From Vibrio penaeicida (GTDB lineage: Bacteria; Pseudomonadota; Gammaproteobacteria; Enterobacterales; Vibrionaceae): a stretch of 64,000 nt of DNA. A program made the translations under genes and the position numbers. The first letter of the stretch is position 1. Every line of letters starts with the position of its first letter. Location of the stretch: contig NZ_BFAQ01000030.1 in the NCBI RefSeq assembly GCF_002933855.1, forward strand, positions 1 to 64,000. The letters run 5' to 3'. The notes beneath the pieces are model-generated. The model worked only from the letters and a program-made list of their open reading frames with translations. It was not told the origin of the DNA and did not search any database. Positions 50,133 through 61,700 of the stretch are shown here, one piece after another.

Positions 50133-51002
50133 TTAGACCGCTTCCGCTTCTCTCAATGTCATTTTGAATATGGCTTCCCATCCATGCTCCGAAAGTAAAC
50201 TCACGTCTGGCTGTTTATACTTATTTACGATGTATTTGATGTTCTCCATTGAAGAGGCTTTATTACTTTCACCACACCGGTAATGGGGTTTGTGTATCGC
50301 GTGTAACGACTTCAACACCGTAAACTGGCAACCATGTTCAAATAACCGAATAGCCATATCGACGTCTTCGCCACCCCAGCTTCTAAAGGCTTCATCGCAG
50401 CCTCCAATTTGCTTTAACGTCTGGGTGGAACAAGACACATGCCCTCCCCAGCACATCACCCAAGGGGCGCGTGTTTTCGACAAATCGAAATCGATATCTT
50501 GGCAAGTTTCATATCGGCAATCATACAAGTTCTTGCGTTGAGACAGCTCGCTAAACAACTCGGTACGATCAAGTGTATTGATAAGCTGAGTAAGTTCTTT
50601 GGCGTTCTCGGTTGAATACTCTTCCACGCCATACGACAGCCCAATCAATACTGAATCGGGTTGGTCTTTATGCGCCATTAAGTGTTTTTCTACCAAATCC
50701 TCAGTGGCGATCATTCCGCAGTCAAAAAACAAAACCAGAGGGTATTTGGCATGTTCGAGCCCAAGGTTTCTTGCCGCAGCTAATCGAAATCCATCGTCTT
50801 CTTGGTAGTAATAATGAATATCTAAAAGCGAAGAAAAATCTTGTACCACTTCTTTTGTGTTATCCGATGAGCCATCGTCGGCAATAATGACTTCGTATAA
50901 ATCCGTGCTTACCGTTTGATCAACCAGACAATCCAGTGTTTCGCGCAGCAGGTCTTGAGCGTTATATGTCGGTATTACGATACTTAATTTTGAATGTTCC
51001 AT
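50133..51002 (-). CDS. GT2-family glycosyltransferase in NRPS operon
   Basis: A 289-aa soluble protein with start at ATG 51002, 13 bp after the NRPS stop. The GT-A fold is clear: SIVIPTYNAQDLLRETLDCL near 7-26, VIIADDGSSDNT near 40 (nucleotide-binding DDGS), and FRLAAARNLGL near 75. FFDCGM near 95 is the DxD-like position, changed to D-C-G. The second motif GGHVSCSTQTLKQIGGCDEA, then SWGGEDVDMAIRLF, is of the Glyco_transf_7C type found in HexNAc/galactosyl transferases. There is no membrane segment. It may glycosylate the peptide or carrier-bound intermediate. The sugar donor and acceptor are not decided. Confidence 0.87.
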   Translation of the reverse strand: MEHSKLSIVIPTYNAQDLLRETLDCLVDQTVSTDLYEVIIADDGSSDNTKEVVQDFSSLLDIHYYYQEDDGFRLAAARNLGLEHAKYPLVLFFDCGMIATEDLVEKHLMAHKDQPDSVLIGLSYGVEEYSTENAKELTQLINTLDRTELFSELSQRKNLYDCRYETCQDIDFDLSKTRAPWVMCWGGHVSCSTQTLKQIGGCDEAFRSWGGEDVDMAIRLFEHGCQFTVLKSLHAIHKPHYRCGESNKASSMENIKYIVNKYKQPDVSLLSEHGWEAIFKMTLREAEAV

Positions 51003-51015
51003 TTCATAGTTTCCG

Positions 51016-54000
51016 TTAGTCGATTTTGGCAGATTGGATGGTCTCTTCTGCGGTATGACCCGACAGCAAAGTGGAGACAACTTCATTGATGTAGCGATGG
51101 AATGTGGTGTTCATTTTCTCAACATATTCACGCGTAAACTGGGTTGGGGAGTATCCCCAATGCATATGTAGACGATCACCAACAGGGTAGGTTTTGATGA
51201 GTGGCGGCGTGTCTTTGTACATCACATCATCAAGGTAACCTTGGGATTCTTGTGCTAGCTTCATTAGCTTTCTGAATTCGGGCTCATCGCCTTTGATGGA
51301 GTTGCTTGGTATGTAGCCAAATTCAAAATGAAAACGAGGGATCTCAGCCATCGTTTGACGAACTTCCTGATCCTCACACATGTATTTTAAAGCGCTAAAT
51401 GACAGCCCAACATCGTTCAATTTTTCGAGTGTCTCAGCCACATTTTTGACTGCATCTTGAAGGGTTTGAGCCTCCGTTAGATCGAACATCAAATTGTAAT
51501 AGTTTGGCAACCAAGCCAATGTTCTGGTCAAATCCAAATGGCGAGCACCTGAAATAGAGCGCCCATTATTCATAAAGACCAAAAAGACAGCGTCGCTGCC
51601 ACTGAACGCACCATAGGTTTTCACCATGGCTGTAATTAGAATGACATCGTGAGCGTACCCAGAAAGCGTGCTTGCCGTATTGAGATTGGTTGTTTCTTCC
51701 ACGCTTAGTTGGCTCAATAGTAATTCCGGTGCCAGAACCTCGGGAACCTCTTCTGGCAACGATAAATTAGGGTCTTCCGACAGAGGCAGACACTTTTCCC
51801 AAGACAAATTTTTCCAATATGGGAAATAGTCTTTTGCTTTACCCTGAGCATACTCATATTGCCACCGACTCCATTCCGCCACTGACAGCGTTTTTTCAGG
51901 CAATGTAATGGGCTTTCCTTGTCTGGCTGACTCATACCCTTGATAGAGGTCGTCCATAAAGAACATGTAACAGTAAGGGTCTATCAATAATCTATGCATA
52001 ACGAGCAGCAGTCGTTGTCCTCGTTCTCGCCCAAGATCAAACAGTACGGCTTTAAAAAGGCATTCTTCAACATGCAGAGACACTTGGTAGCCTTGGCAGG
52101 TTTCTGCTAATGCTTGTGGTAATGCATCCTCGTCGACATCCGAAAGATCTTCCGTAAACCACCAAGGGGCTAAATTGGAAAATGGCTGAACTTTTTGCTG
52201 ACGCTCTCCCGATTCATCTGAAATCAATACCCTTCTCATGCCATCATGATGTTTTAGAATTTGAGCAATAGATTGATTCAAATACTCGCCTTCAATCGAT
52301 ACTTCAAAATCAATAAGGGCCGACGAGTTACAGTGGTTAACGTTGTACCGATTGAGTAACCAATGATGGTTGGCAAGCAACGGAAAGGTTTCTTCCACTT
52401 CTTGAGTGTCTTCCACCACTATTGAGCTATGCGGTTTGATAATCGAAGCCAGCGCTGAAGGAGTGGCATTTTGATAAATTTGCTCCGCAGTCACAACCCA
52501 ATTTTGGCGTTTAAGATAAGACGCCAAACTCAGTACTGAAAGGGAATGCCCGCCGAGCATAAAGAAGTCATCAAAGATACTGATGTCTTCCACTTGAAGC
52601 ACTTTTGAAAAGGCTTCTATAACCACGCTTTCTTGTGGAGTACGGGGTAACCCAATGTCTGTTCTTAGCTTTCTAGACTTCGCTCTCTCTTGCAAAAACG
52701 ATTTATCGACTTTGCCGTTCTGAGTTAAAGGTAACGTGTCTACGACTTCAACCGTAGGCACCATGTAGCTAGGGAACCAAGCAGTCAGTTGCGATAGCAG
52801 ATCCCGGGATAAATCCGTGTGATTTTGTTCATCATTTTTTGCTGTTACAAAAGCGAACAACCGTTGCTGCCCCCCTTCTCCAACTATTGCAATCGCGACA
52901 CTTGCCACTAAACCAGAGGCGGTTATTCTGTGCGTCAACTCCCCAAATTCAATTCGATACCCATGCAATTGAACTTGGTCGTCAGCGCGTCGTACAAACT
53001 CCAATTCGCCTTCAAAGTTCATGCGTACTAAGTCACCAGTTCGATACAGCCTATCTGACCTTAATTGCTCAAAAGGATTGGCAATGAACTTGTTTTTTGT
53101 CTGTTCTGGCTGATTCAAATACCCGCGCGATACACCATTTCCTCCTAGGAATAGCTCACCGAGAACGCCAAATGGCGCTAATTGATTCCCTTTAACCACG
53201 CACAATTCGACGCCTTTTACTGGCGTGCCAATCGGAGGGCTTTGCGTTTCGGTGCCTTGGACTAAATAACGCGTTGCAACAACCGAGTTTTCACTTGGTC
53301 CATAAGCGTTCACCACCTGTACATTGTCTGAGAAAGGGAACGATACAGAGTGCAGTGCTTCACCTGCCGTGATGATGTAACAAAGGTCAGGCATATCACA
53401 ATAGTCAGACTCCGAAGCAATGGCTTCCATCAATGCAGTAGGAATGAAACTGTGCGAAATACTAAGCTCACGCATCTTTTGTAATAAAGCATTTGGGCAA
53501 CGCTTGGCGTCTTCGTCAATAATGGCAACACACGCACCAGACAATAAGAAAGCCCATACTTCCCCAACCGACGCATCAAACGCAACTGAAGCCATTTGAG
53601 TTGTCACCGACTGCTCGGAAATATCAAAGTCCAACATTTGCCATTGGCTAACTTGCAATAACCCAATGTCTTTCACTAACACGCCTTTTGGCATGCCAGT
53701 GGAGCCAGAGGTGTAAATCACATAGGCAAGGGATTCGAGCGACCTATCCTCTACTGGCAATATTACCGACTCATCAGAGACCAACTGCTCCCAAAAATTG
53801 GGATTGAGCAAAACCGCATCACCAGAAAATGCCAAGTGTATAGGCTCATTAGATATCACTATCGACGCCTCACAATCCGATAATATGAATTCAAGTCGCG
53901 AAGTCGGGCATTTGGAATCGATCGGTAAAAACGCGGCTCCAGCTTTTAGAATCGCTAACTCGGATACAAATACGTCCATACCACGGGGAAGGAAAACAGG

Positions 54001-55788
54001 AATAATGGATTCTGGTTTGGCGCCAAGTCGCTTTAAATGACTGGCTAGTAAATCGGTTTTTTCGTCGAGTTCTCTGTAGGTCAGCGTATTCCCGTTTTCT
54101 TGCAGCGCAACTCGGCTAGGAAAACGTGAAACGACCTCTTTCCACACCTCAAGAACCGGTTTGTGTTCATTTGGATCTTGCCAGTGGCTTAATACTGACG
54201 GCTTAAGATCTGTCCCTCTAAACCAATCAAAACACTCTACTGGGGTGCTTAACTGATGAACGAATGATTGAGCAAGTAACGAGTAACGCTCCATAAACTC
54301 GGCGATAAAGCGGGGATCAAACTTGTTGCTGTCGTACTCGAAATTCACGGTCATATCAGCGCCACTGTCTTTCACACTGACCGTGAGATCAAACTTCCTC
54401 TTTTGCTCACAAGGATCCATTAATTTCATTGGAATATCAGCAATGTAAACATTACTTGGACCAACTGAGTCCAGCAAAAACATGATTTGAAATAGTGGAT
54501 TTTGAGAAGCATTTCTAACGGGGTTAATCTCATCAACGATGTAATCGAATGGCACGTCTTGATGGTCTTGCGCATTCCTCACCACTTGAATGGCTTTCAG
54601 TAATGTTTTCTCCACTGAGTCTGTCGGCGAGACTTGTAATCGCAAAACTAAGGTGTTGACACAAAATCCAACCAGATCCATTAATTCAGGGCGATTACGC
54701 CCTGCAACAGCTGTCCCCATCAACACATCATTTGATTCACTGCTTGTACTTGTAGCAATAGCAAACAATCCGTACATCAACTCGAACAAGCTGCAATTTA
54801 ATCGGGCAGCCGTCATCCTTAAAGAGTGACTCAACTCAGCACTAAAAGGGGCAGTAGCGACACTCGCAACCTTTTTGTTATTGGCATGAATTGGAGGATT
54901 GCTCTGCTCTGTACGATCAAGATCTTGTTGGCGAAAAACCTGTTCTGTACGAAAAAGATTAACGGGAAGCGAATGTGTTGCTGGCGCGTCTTTTAATGTC
55001 TCTTTCCAGAAAGACAGTTGGCTGCCATAGGCGCCAGACTGGTATAACGCTTTTTGCCACGATGCGTAATCGAAGTAATCAGGTTTGTTTGTTTTGTTGG
55101 TAACCTGGATATTTCCTGACTCGTATCTCTCGATAATCTCATTGATTAATATCTCCATAGACCAACCATCTGCTGCGATGTGGTGGATATTAATAACCAA
55201 TACACTGACGCTATTTGGCAACTTTAGGTATGCCGCTCTAACCATGCAGTCTTGGCTCAGATCAAACGGAGTGCAGGCATCCGACAAACGGTATTCATAC
55301 ACCGCCTTTTCGGCTTGGTGCTCTGGCATATCAGAAAGATCAACAACCTTCAGTCCAAACGCAGAAGGCTTTGATAAGAATTGCGTTTCTTCATGCTCTG
55401 AATAGACGGTTTTGAGCATCGGATGGCTATGGATAAGCGCTTCAAATGTGGCTTCGAGCTTTTGCTCATCTAAACGACCAGAAACTTGGTATGCACACGG
55501 CATATTGTAGTGTTCGTTGCTGCCTTCAATTTTGTCGATCGTCCACAAACGTTTTTGGGAAAACGACAACGGGAACGTTTCTGGTTCAATTTTTCTCGGT
55601 AAGATCGGTTTTTTTAACAAATCTTGGTGCTGGAACCAACTGAGAATTTCCGCCTTATTCTCTTTTATTTGGTGTCCAATTTCGGTGGTTATCAACCCGC
55701 TTGCTGCTCGGCTTTTTAATTTGCCTTCTTCCACATACAGGTGGATATGTTTGTCTTTGAGTTGATTAATTAACTGGGTAATGTTCAC
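51016..55788 (-). CDS. Non-ribosomal peptide synthetase, module 4: docking-C-A-T-degenerate E
   Basis: A 1590-aa NRPS from GTG 55788, which has GGAG 8 bp upstream; another in-frame GTG lies at 55797. Residues 1-55 are a TubC_N-type docking domain (LINQLKDKHIHLYVEEGKLK). C domain: HHIAADGWS near 203. A domain: YTSGSTGMPKG near 696, AYGPSENS near 850, GDLVR and NGKVDK later; specificity residues read D-A-G-S-I-A-A-V-V, no firm assignment. T domain: Ser in LGGHSLSV near 1078. The last 450 residues follow epimerisation-domain layout (HHDGMRRVL, LTRTLAWLPNYYNL, FHFEFGYIP), but HHxxxDG is HRLLIDP and EGHGRE is NNGRS, so both catalytic residues are gone. There is no thioesterase. It follows the first NRPS with a 2-bp gap. 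Confidence 0.93.
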   Translation of the reverse strand: MNITQLINQLKDKHIHLYVEEGKLKSRAASGLITTEIGHQIKENKAEILSWFQHQDLLKKPILPRKIEPETFPLSFSQKRLWTIDKIEGSNEHYNMPCAYQVSGRLDEQKLEATFEALIHSHPMLKTVYSEHEETQFLSKPSAFGLKVVDLSDMPEHQAEKAVYEYRLSDACTPFDLSQDCMVRAAYLKLPNSVSVLVINIHHIAADGWSMEILINEIIERYESGNIQVTNKTNKPDYFDYASWQKALYQSGAYGSQLSFWKETLKDAPATHSLPVNLFRTEQVFRQQDLDRTEQSNPPIHANNKKVASVATAPFSAELSHSLRMTAARLNCSLFELMYGLFAIATSTSSESNDVLMGTAVAGRNRPELMDLVGFCVNTLVLRLQVSPTDSVEKTLLKAIQVVRNAQDHQDVPFDYIVDEINPVRNASQNPLFQIMFLLDSVGPSNVYIADIPMKLMDPCEQKRKFDLTVSVKDSGADMTVNFEYDSNKFDPRFIAEFMERYSLLAQSFVHQLSTPVECFDWFRGTDLKPSVLSHWQDPNEHKPVLEVWKEVVSRFPSRVALQENGNTLTYRELDEKTDLLASHLKRLGAKPESIIPVFLPRGMDVFVSELAILKAGAAFLPIDSKCPTSRLEFILSDCEASIVISNEPIHLAFSGDAVLLNPNFWEQLVSDESVILPVEDRSLESLAYVIYTSGSTGMPKGVLVKDIGLLQVSQWQMLDFDISEQSVTTQMASVAFDASVGEVWAFLLSGACVAIIDEDAKRCPNALLQKMRELSISHSFIPTALMEAIASESDYCDMPDLCYIITAGEALHSVSFPFSDNVQVVNAYGPSENSVVATRYLVQGTETQSPPIGTPVKGVELCVVKGNQLAPFGVLGELFLGGNGVSRGYLNQPEQTKNKFIANPFEQLRSDRLYRTGDLVRMNFEGELEFVRRADDQVQLHGYRIEFGELTHRITASGLVASVAIAIVGEGGQQRLFAFVTAKNDEQNHTDLSRDLLSQLTAWFPSYMVPTVEVVDTLPLTQNGKVDKSFLQERAKSRKLRTDIGLPRTPQESVVIEAFSKVLQVEDISIFDDFFMLGGHSLSVLSLASYLKRQNWVVTAEQIYQNATPSALASIIKPHSSIVVEDTQEVEETFPLLANHHWLLNRYNVNHCNSSALIDFEVSIEGEYLNQSIAQILKHHDGMRRVLISDESGERQQKVQPFSNLAPWWFTEDLSDVDEDALPQALAETCQGYQVSLHVEECLFKAVLFDLGRERGQRLLLVMHRLLIDPYCYMFFMDDLYQGYESARQGKPITLPEKTLSVAEWSRWQYEYAQGKAKDYFPYWKNLSWEKCLPLSEDPNLSLPEEVPEVLAPELLLSQLSVEETTNLNTASTLSGYAHDVILITAMVKTYGAFSGSDAVFLVFMNNGRSISGARHLDLTRTLAWLPNYYNLMFDLTEAQTLQDAVKNVAETLEKLNDVGLSFSALKYMCEDQEVRQTMAEIPRFHFEFGYIPSNSIKGDEPEFRKLMKLAQESQGYLDDVMYKDTPPLIKTYPVGDRLHMHWGYSPTQFTREYVEKMNTTFHRYINEVVSTLLSGHTAEETIQSAKID

Positions 55789-55790
55789 GT

Positions 55791-58700
55791 TTACCACTCC
55801 ATCTCTTCCGTTGAGTCGTCTTTTGTTTGGCTACTGTAGTTAGCCTCTTCAATGGCTACAGCCATTTGAACAATCGTGTTGTTTTCATAGGCAAAGGATG
55901 TCGACATCGACATTCCATACCTCACTTCAATTTCATTTATTAACTTGATCAAAAGCAGGGAATGCCCACCCACGCTGAAGAAACTTTCGTCCGTACTGAT
56001 CTGTTCAGGGGGCAGAGATAAAAGCTCTGCCCATAGAGACAAAAGACTGGTTTCTATTTCGTTGGTCGGTAATTGAATAGCAGTGGCTTTAACTCCCATG
56101 TCTGGACTGGGGAGCTGGCTTTTATCGAGCTTGCCCGATGCCGTAAAAGGTAGATATTCCAGTGCAATGACATGGTTAGGTCGCATATAGGACGGCAATT
56201 CATTTTCTGTTACGGACTTTATCTCGTCGAACGAAGCAGCATTAAGATCCTGTCTGCCAGATAACACAATGTAAGCCACCAACTGTTGAGCCCCATGGTG
56301 CGCTTCGTAGGTCACAGCACAAGCTCGTACTGATTCGACTCGACTGATTGCGGATTCTATTTCGGTAAGTTCAACGCGCTGCCCACGAATTTTGACTTGA
56401 TGATCATCACGGCCGTGGAATTCGATGGTTCCATCACCCAAAACACGCACTAAATCTCCGCTTCGGTAGTAGGTAAAGCCGTCTTCCCATTCGAAAAACC
56501 GTTGGTTAGTCAGTTCTGGTCGGTTTAAGTAGCCTTTTGCTAAACCCACTCCAGATATACAAAGCTCACCTATCGCTCCGGGAATAACAGGTTGATCATA
56601 ATCGTCCAACACACGGGCTTGCATGTTTGGCACGATGTTTCCGATGCTATAAATCGACGTGTTTGGGTCATATTCTTGAGTGAAACAGCAAATACTGCAT
56701 TCTGTTGGTCCATAAGCCACAAAATAGCGGCAGAACGGCAGCCAACGTTCAATTAGGGCTTTCGACGTCACTTCTCCCCCAACAATTAAAGACTCCAAAG
56801 CCATGTCTTTATGAGGCTCTATAACATCTAACGCTGTTGGTACAATCGATAAGTGCGTGATTTTATGTGTTATCAGCGTTTGGCTTAGTGGCTTGCCCGG
56901 TACTAGCGCATCTTTGCCAATGATATGCAGCGACGCACCAGAGCATAACGCCTGCCAAACCTCAGAAATCGAGACATCGAACCCTAAAGGAACATTTTGC
57001 AATACCCGAGCGTCGTCATGAAGGTGATACTCCGAAACCAGTGAGCGGATGGTATTGGCTAAACCACCATGCCCAACCAATACACCTTTCGGTTTCCCTG
57101 TCGAGCCGGAGGTATAGATTGCGTAGGCAGAAGTTTCTGCGCTTAACGTATTCGGCGTAAAGTCCAACACTTTCATGGCAGAAAGTTGAGGCAAACTGAT
57201 GAATTTTGCCTTAACGCCTTTCGCAGCTATGTTATTGACTGAAAATTGGATCTGCCACTGAGCACGGCTTTCTTCAATAATTACGGCTTGCCGCTCCGCA
57301 GGGGTAGACTCTTCTACTGGCAGATATACCGCCCCAATTTTGAACAGAGCCAACTGGGTGATCACCGTAAGCGGGTCTCGCTGAACATGAACAACCACCA
57401 TGTCACCCGCTTTCATACCGTCCGAACTAAGTACACTTGCCAAGGTATCGGAAAGCTCATTCAACCGAATGTAACTTATTGAAAATAATTGATTATCGAT
57501 TTCATAACTCAAAGCAACGGCTTGCCCTCTCAACCTGACTTGCTCTTTAAAGTCACACAAAACCGTATGGCTCGGCGCCTTAGAAACGTTCAATTCTGGT
57601 GCATTGAGGCGCTTTGATTGTGGGTGCTGTCCAATTAAGTTTCCTTCCACCAAAGGGAGATCATGAAGTGGAATGGTTTCCTGCTTCTGGCTGACCATTA
57701 ACGCCATCATTTCCAACATAGCCACCCAACTCTGCGCTAGACGTGCCATGCTCGATTGGGTAAACAACGCTTTTTGGTAGGTAAAATGGCCGTGGCACTG
57801 CTGCTCGTCTTCAACGAGGTTAACGATAAGATCCAACACACTGTGTTGCTCTGCCATCGCCTCTGTCATCAGTTCAAAAGGCGACTCTTTTGAAGCATGG
57901 TTTACAGAATTCATGCTGAACAACACTTGAAAGATAGGGCTATAAGATCGGCTTCTAACGGGGTTACATACTTCCACCACCTTATCGAAAGGCACACTTT
58001 GATACTGCTGTACCAGCGAAGCATTGCTTCGTATTTGCGCCCAAAAATCGTTTAATGTTTGTTCGCGATTGCAGTCTGTACGAACGGCAATCGTGTTTGC
58101 AAAAAAGCCAATGACATCATTTAAGGCTTCGGATTCTCGATTCGCAACAGGAATACCTAACACCACATCCGTAACGCCCGCGTACATTGATAGCGTGAGC
58201 GACAACGTTCCGTGGATAAGCATATGCAAAGTCAAATCGTGCATCGCCGCTGCTTCTCGCAGCTTCACAAGTAACTGAGGGTTGATCTCGATTGGCACCG
58301 ATTCTGCGCTAAAACATGGGTTGTTTGGCCGAGCGAAATCCAGTGGCATGTGAAGCAAATCAGGAATGCCTTTTAAGTGCTGCTTCCAAAACCTTAGCCC
58401 TGCCTCTTCTACAGGCTGACTAATGAGCTGAACCCACTGTGCATAATCAAAGTAGTCCTTGTCTTTCGACAGGTGTTTATCTTGGGCGAGCAGTGAGATG
58501 TCTTCGAGTAATACCGATGCACTCGCACCATCAAAAATCAAATGTGAAAGCGTCAAAATCCAAATGTTATTGGCTTCCGAAGTCTCTAATACCTTTACTT
58601 TCAACCCGATTTGTTTGGTGAGATCAAACTCCGTCTCTTTTTCACTCAAGCACATGGCGTTGAGATCTTTCGGCAGAACGGTCGATACACTCTCCCAATC

Positions 58701-61700
58701 CAACTCTAAAGAAACAGAACTTATTGCCTTCTGGAACCACTCCCCTTTTTCTTGATAGAACTGTGTTCTTAAAGCGGGGTTCGCCATCACAAGCTGGTTA
58801 AATAGGGACTCTACTGCCTTACGATTGAGACATTGAGGATCGCGAATAACCAATTGCTGGTTATACTCTTTCAGCCCACCTTCTAGCTTCCAAACAAACC
58901 ACAATTTTTCTTGCTGCGAAGCTAAAGGGATCGGCAATTGGATGTTTCGCTTAGGTATTGTCGAACCCACTAAAGCTGATGGCGACCTATCTTCCAAAAA
59001 CCTAAAAAGTTTTTCGACTGAACTGTTTTGGAAAAAGTCTCGCAAAGATAAGTCTTCCTTGTATTCCCGAACAACTCGATTCACCAACCGAACAGCTTGC
59101 AAAGAATGCCCACCTAGGCTGAAAAAAGAATCAATAATGCTGAAGTTGCTCGGGCTCATTTCCAATACATCTGCCCAGATGGCTTTCATTTTAATCAGTG
59201 CTGGGGTTAGCTCGCCCTCTTCGGCTGTGCTTAAAGTTGCCTCTTTCGGATCAGGCAATTTAGCAATGTCCAATTTCCCATTGGTGGTCAGCGGAAACGA
59301 CGGTACTGAAATAATCGAATGAGGCAACATATAGCTGGGTAGTTGCTCACTCAGTGAGGCATGAAGAGACGGGATGATGAGTGATTCATCTGCACCTGAA
59401 TTCGTGAGCACCACATAAGCGATAAGCTGCTTGTCGTGTACAGTACGGGGCTGAGCGATAACACGAGCCTCAGACACATGGGCCAATTTCAACAGCGTAG
59501 ATTCTACGCCCGACAGCTCAATACGGTAGCCGCGAATTTTGACCTGAGTATCCTGCCGCCCTATGTACTCAAGCGTGCCACGGCTAGATTGGCGAACCAA
59601 ATCTCCGGTTCTGTAAAGGCGTTGCCCCGCATAGTTATGATGTTGAAAACGCGCCTGTGTTTCTTCATCACGTTGATGATACCCTTTTGCTAAACAATCC
59701 CCACCGACCCAAAGTTCACCGGTTTCTCCTTGCGAACAAGGCAGCCCCGAGGCGTTTAGAACAAACAGCGAAGCATGAGATATCGGGCTTCCAATTGGTG
59801 GGAATTCACCATCACTGCTGGTGTCTACTCTATACGTCGTGACGACATGCGTTTCGGTTGGTCCGTAGTGGTTCCACAGTTGGCAACCATCCAATTTCAA
59901 AAACATCCGACGTATCGCTGGGGTTAAAATCAACGCTTCCCCCGCAACAATGACCTCTTTTAATGAAAGTCGGCAATGCAAATCGGCATGTTGTTCCGCG
60001 AGCACAGATAGAACAGCCGGAGGACAGAATAGTCGCTCAATGTTTTTCTCAGCCAAGCACTGAGCAAACTCATTGAGTTCGTCTTTCTCGGATTGCTCAA
60101 TAAGAACCAATGGGCTCAACGTTTTCCAGCTTGTCGCCAGTTCCTGAATCGATACGTCAAACCCTATTGGCGTGAATTGCAGCGTTCTCAAGCTTTCATT
60201 CATGCCATCTTCGAGGCTTTGGTGCTCAACCAAATTACGAATGGTTCGATGTGTTTGAACCACACCTTTCGGTTTACCTGTTGAACCCGATGTATAGATA
60301 AGAGAAAGAGGGTCATCATCGAAACGTTCTACTGGCTGAAGACGTTGAGTGTCACCATGGTGAATGGCGGTATCCACATTCACCTGAGAAATTGATGACG
60401 GTGCCCAATTTTTTGGGATTCCATCGGTGATAAGAAGGCGTATATCTGCGTCTTCTGCGATGATCTTCAAGCGAGCATCTGGCTGGCTTTCTTCAAATGG
60501 AACATAAACACCCCCCGCTTTGATAACGCCTAGAATCGCGATAACAAGCTCAAACGACCTTGGTATTGAAATACCTACGTGCTGGTCTTTTTCCACTCCA
60601 GCATTTTGTAACCAAGCGCCGAGTTGATTGGAGTAAAGATCAAGCTCTGCATAGCTCATACTGGCAGAGTTAAACTCCAAAGCCGTCAAATTGGGAGATT
60701 GCTTTACTGCATCAGTAAAGAGCGTAAACAGGTTTCGCGTTTGAGTGCGAGGTTGTTTTTTTGGTAGCGCTTTCCATTCTGATAAAGGTGCAAATGGCAA
60801 TGCGTGTAGTTCAAAATTTTGATTTTCCGTGAAGCCTTTAAGCAGCGTGCTGACTCCATCCACCAGTTGCTGCGCCGTGTCTTCTCTAAACAGTTTGCTG
60901 TCGTACTCCAAATCCAGTGATATCTGCCCATCATTCATTTTCATGATTCTTAGGTGCAAATCGTATTTTGCCCCTTGGGTCAGATAGTGTTGCGGTACGA
61001 ATACGGCCTCTTCGGTTTCGAGCTTCGTCAGCTGGTCTTCCACACTGAGCATCACTTGAAATAACGGATTGAAATACGGATTGGCCGAGTAATCTAGCTC
61101 CTCAATCACGCATTCAAATGGGTAGTTTTGATGCTTTAAGGCATCGAGATTACGCTGTTTGATTTGTTCACAATAAGCGTCCACGCGCATGCGCGGGTTG
61201 TATTCTGTTCTCAACAGAACAAGGTTTGATAAATACCCAACCACCTGTGAGAAATCCGAGTTCGTCCGCCCGCCAGTCGGGACACCTATCACTAAGTCTT
61301 CCGCTTGACTCAAACGGCCCAACAAAAGAGAAAATGCCGCATGTACGGTCATAAACAAAGTCATACCACGCGTTGAAGACCATCGCTCAATATCGCTGAT
61401 CAGAGAAGCTTGCAACGAAACTGAAGCTTGGTTCCCTTCAAACGTTCGAATGGTTGGCCGAGGGTAATCCAATGGAATTTGATGTACAACCGGCAGCGAG
61501 GCTAACGTTGTTTTCCAGTATTGTCTTGACGGTTCCAGCAAACCTTTCTTAACCCATTTTCTTTGGCTAAGTGCAAATTCTTGAAAACCAAATTTGGGCT
61601 TGATAGAGGGCAATTCTGCTGTGATGTAAAGTGCGACAAGCTCTTTGTACACAAGCTCCATCGACCATCCGTCTGCAATAATATGAGGAACAGACAATAG

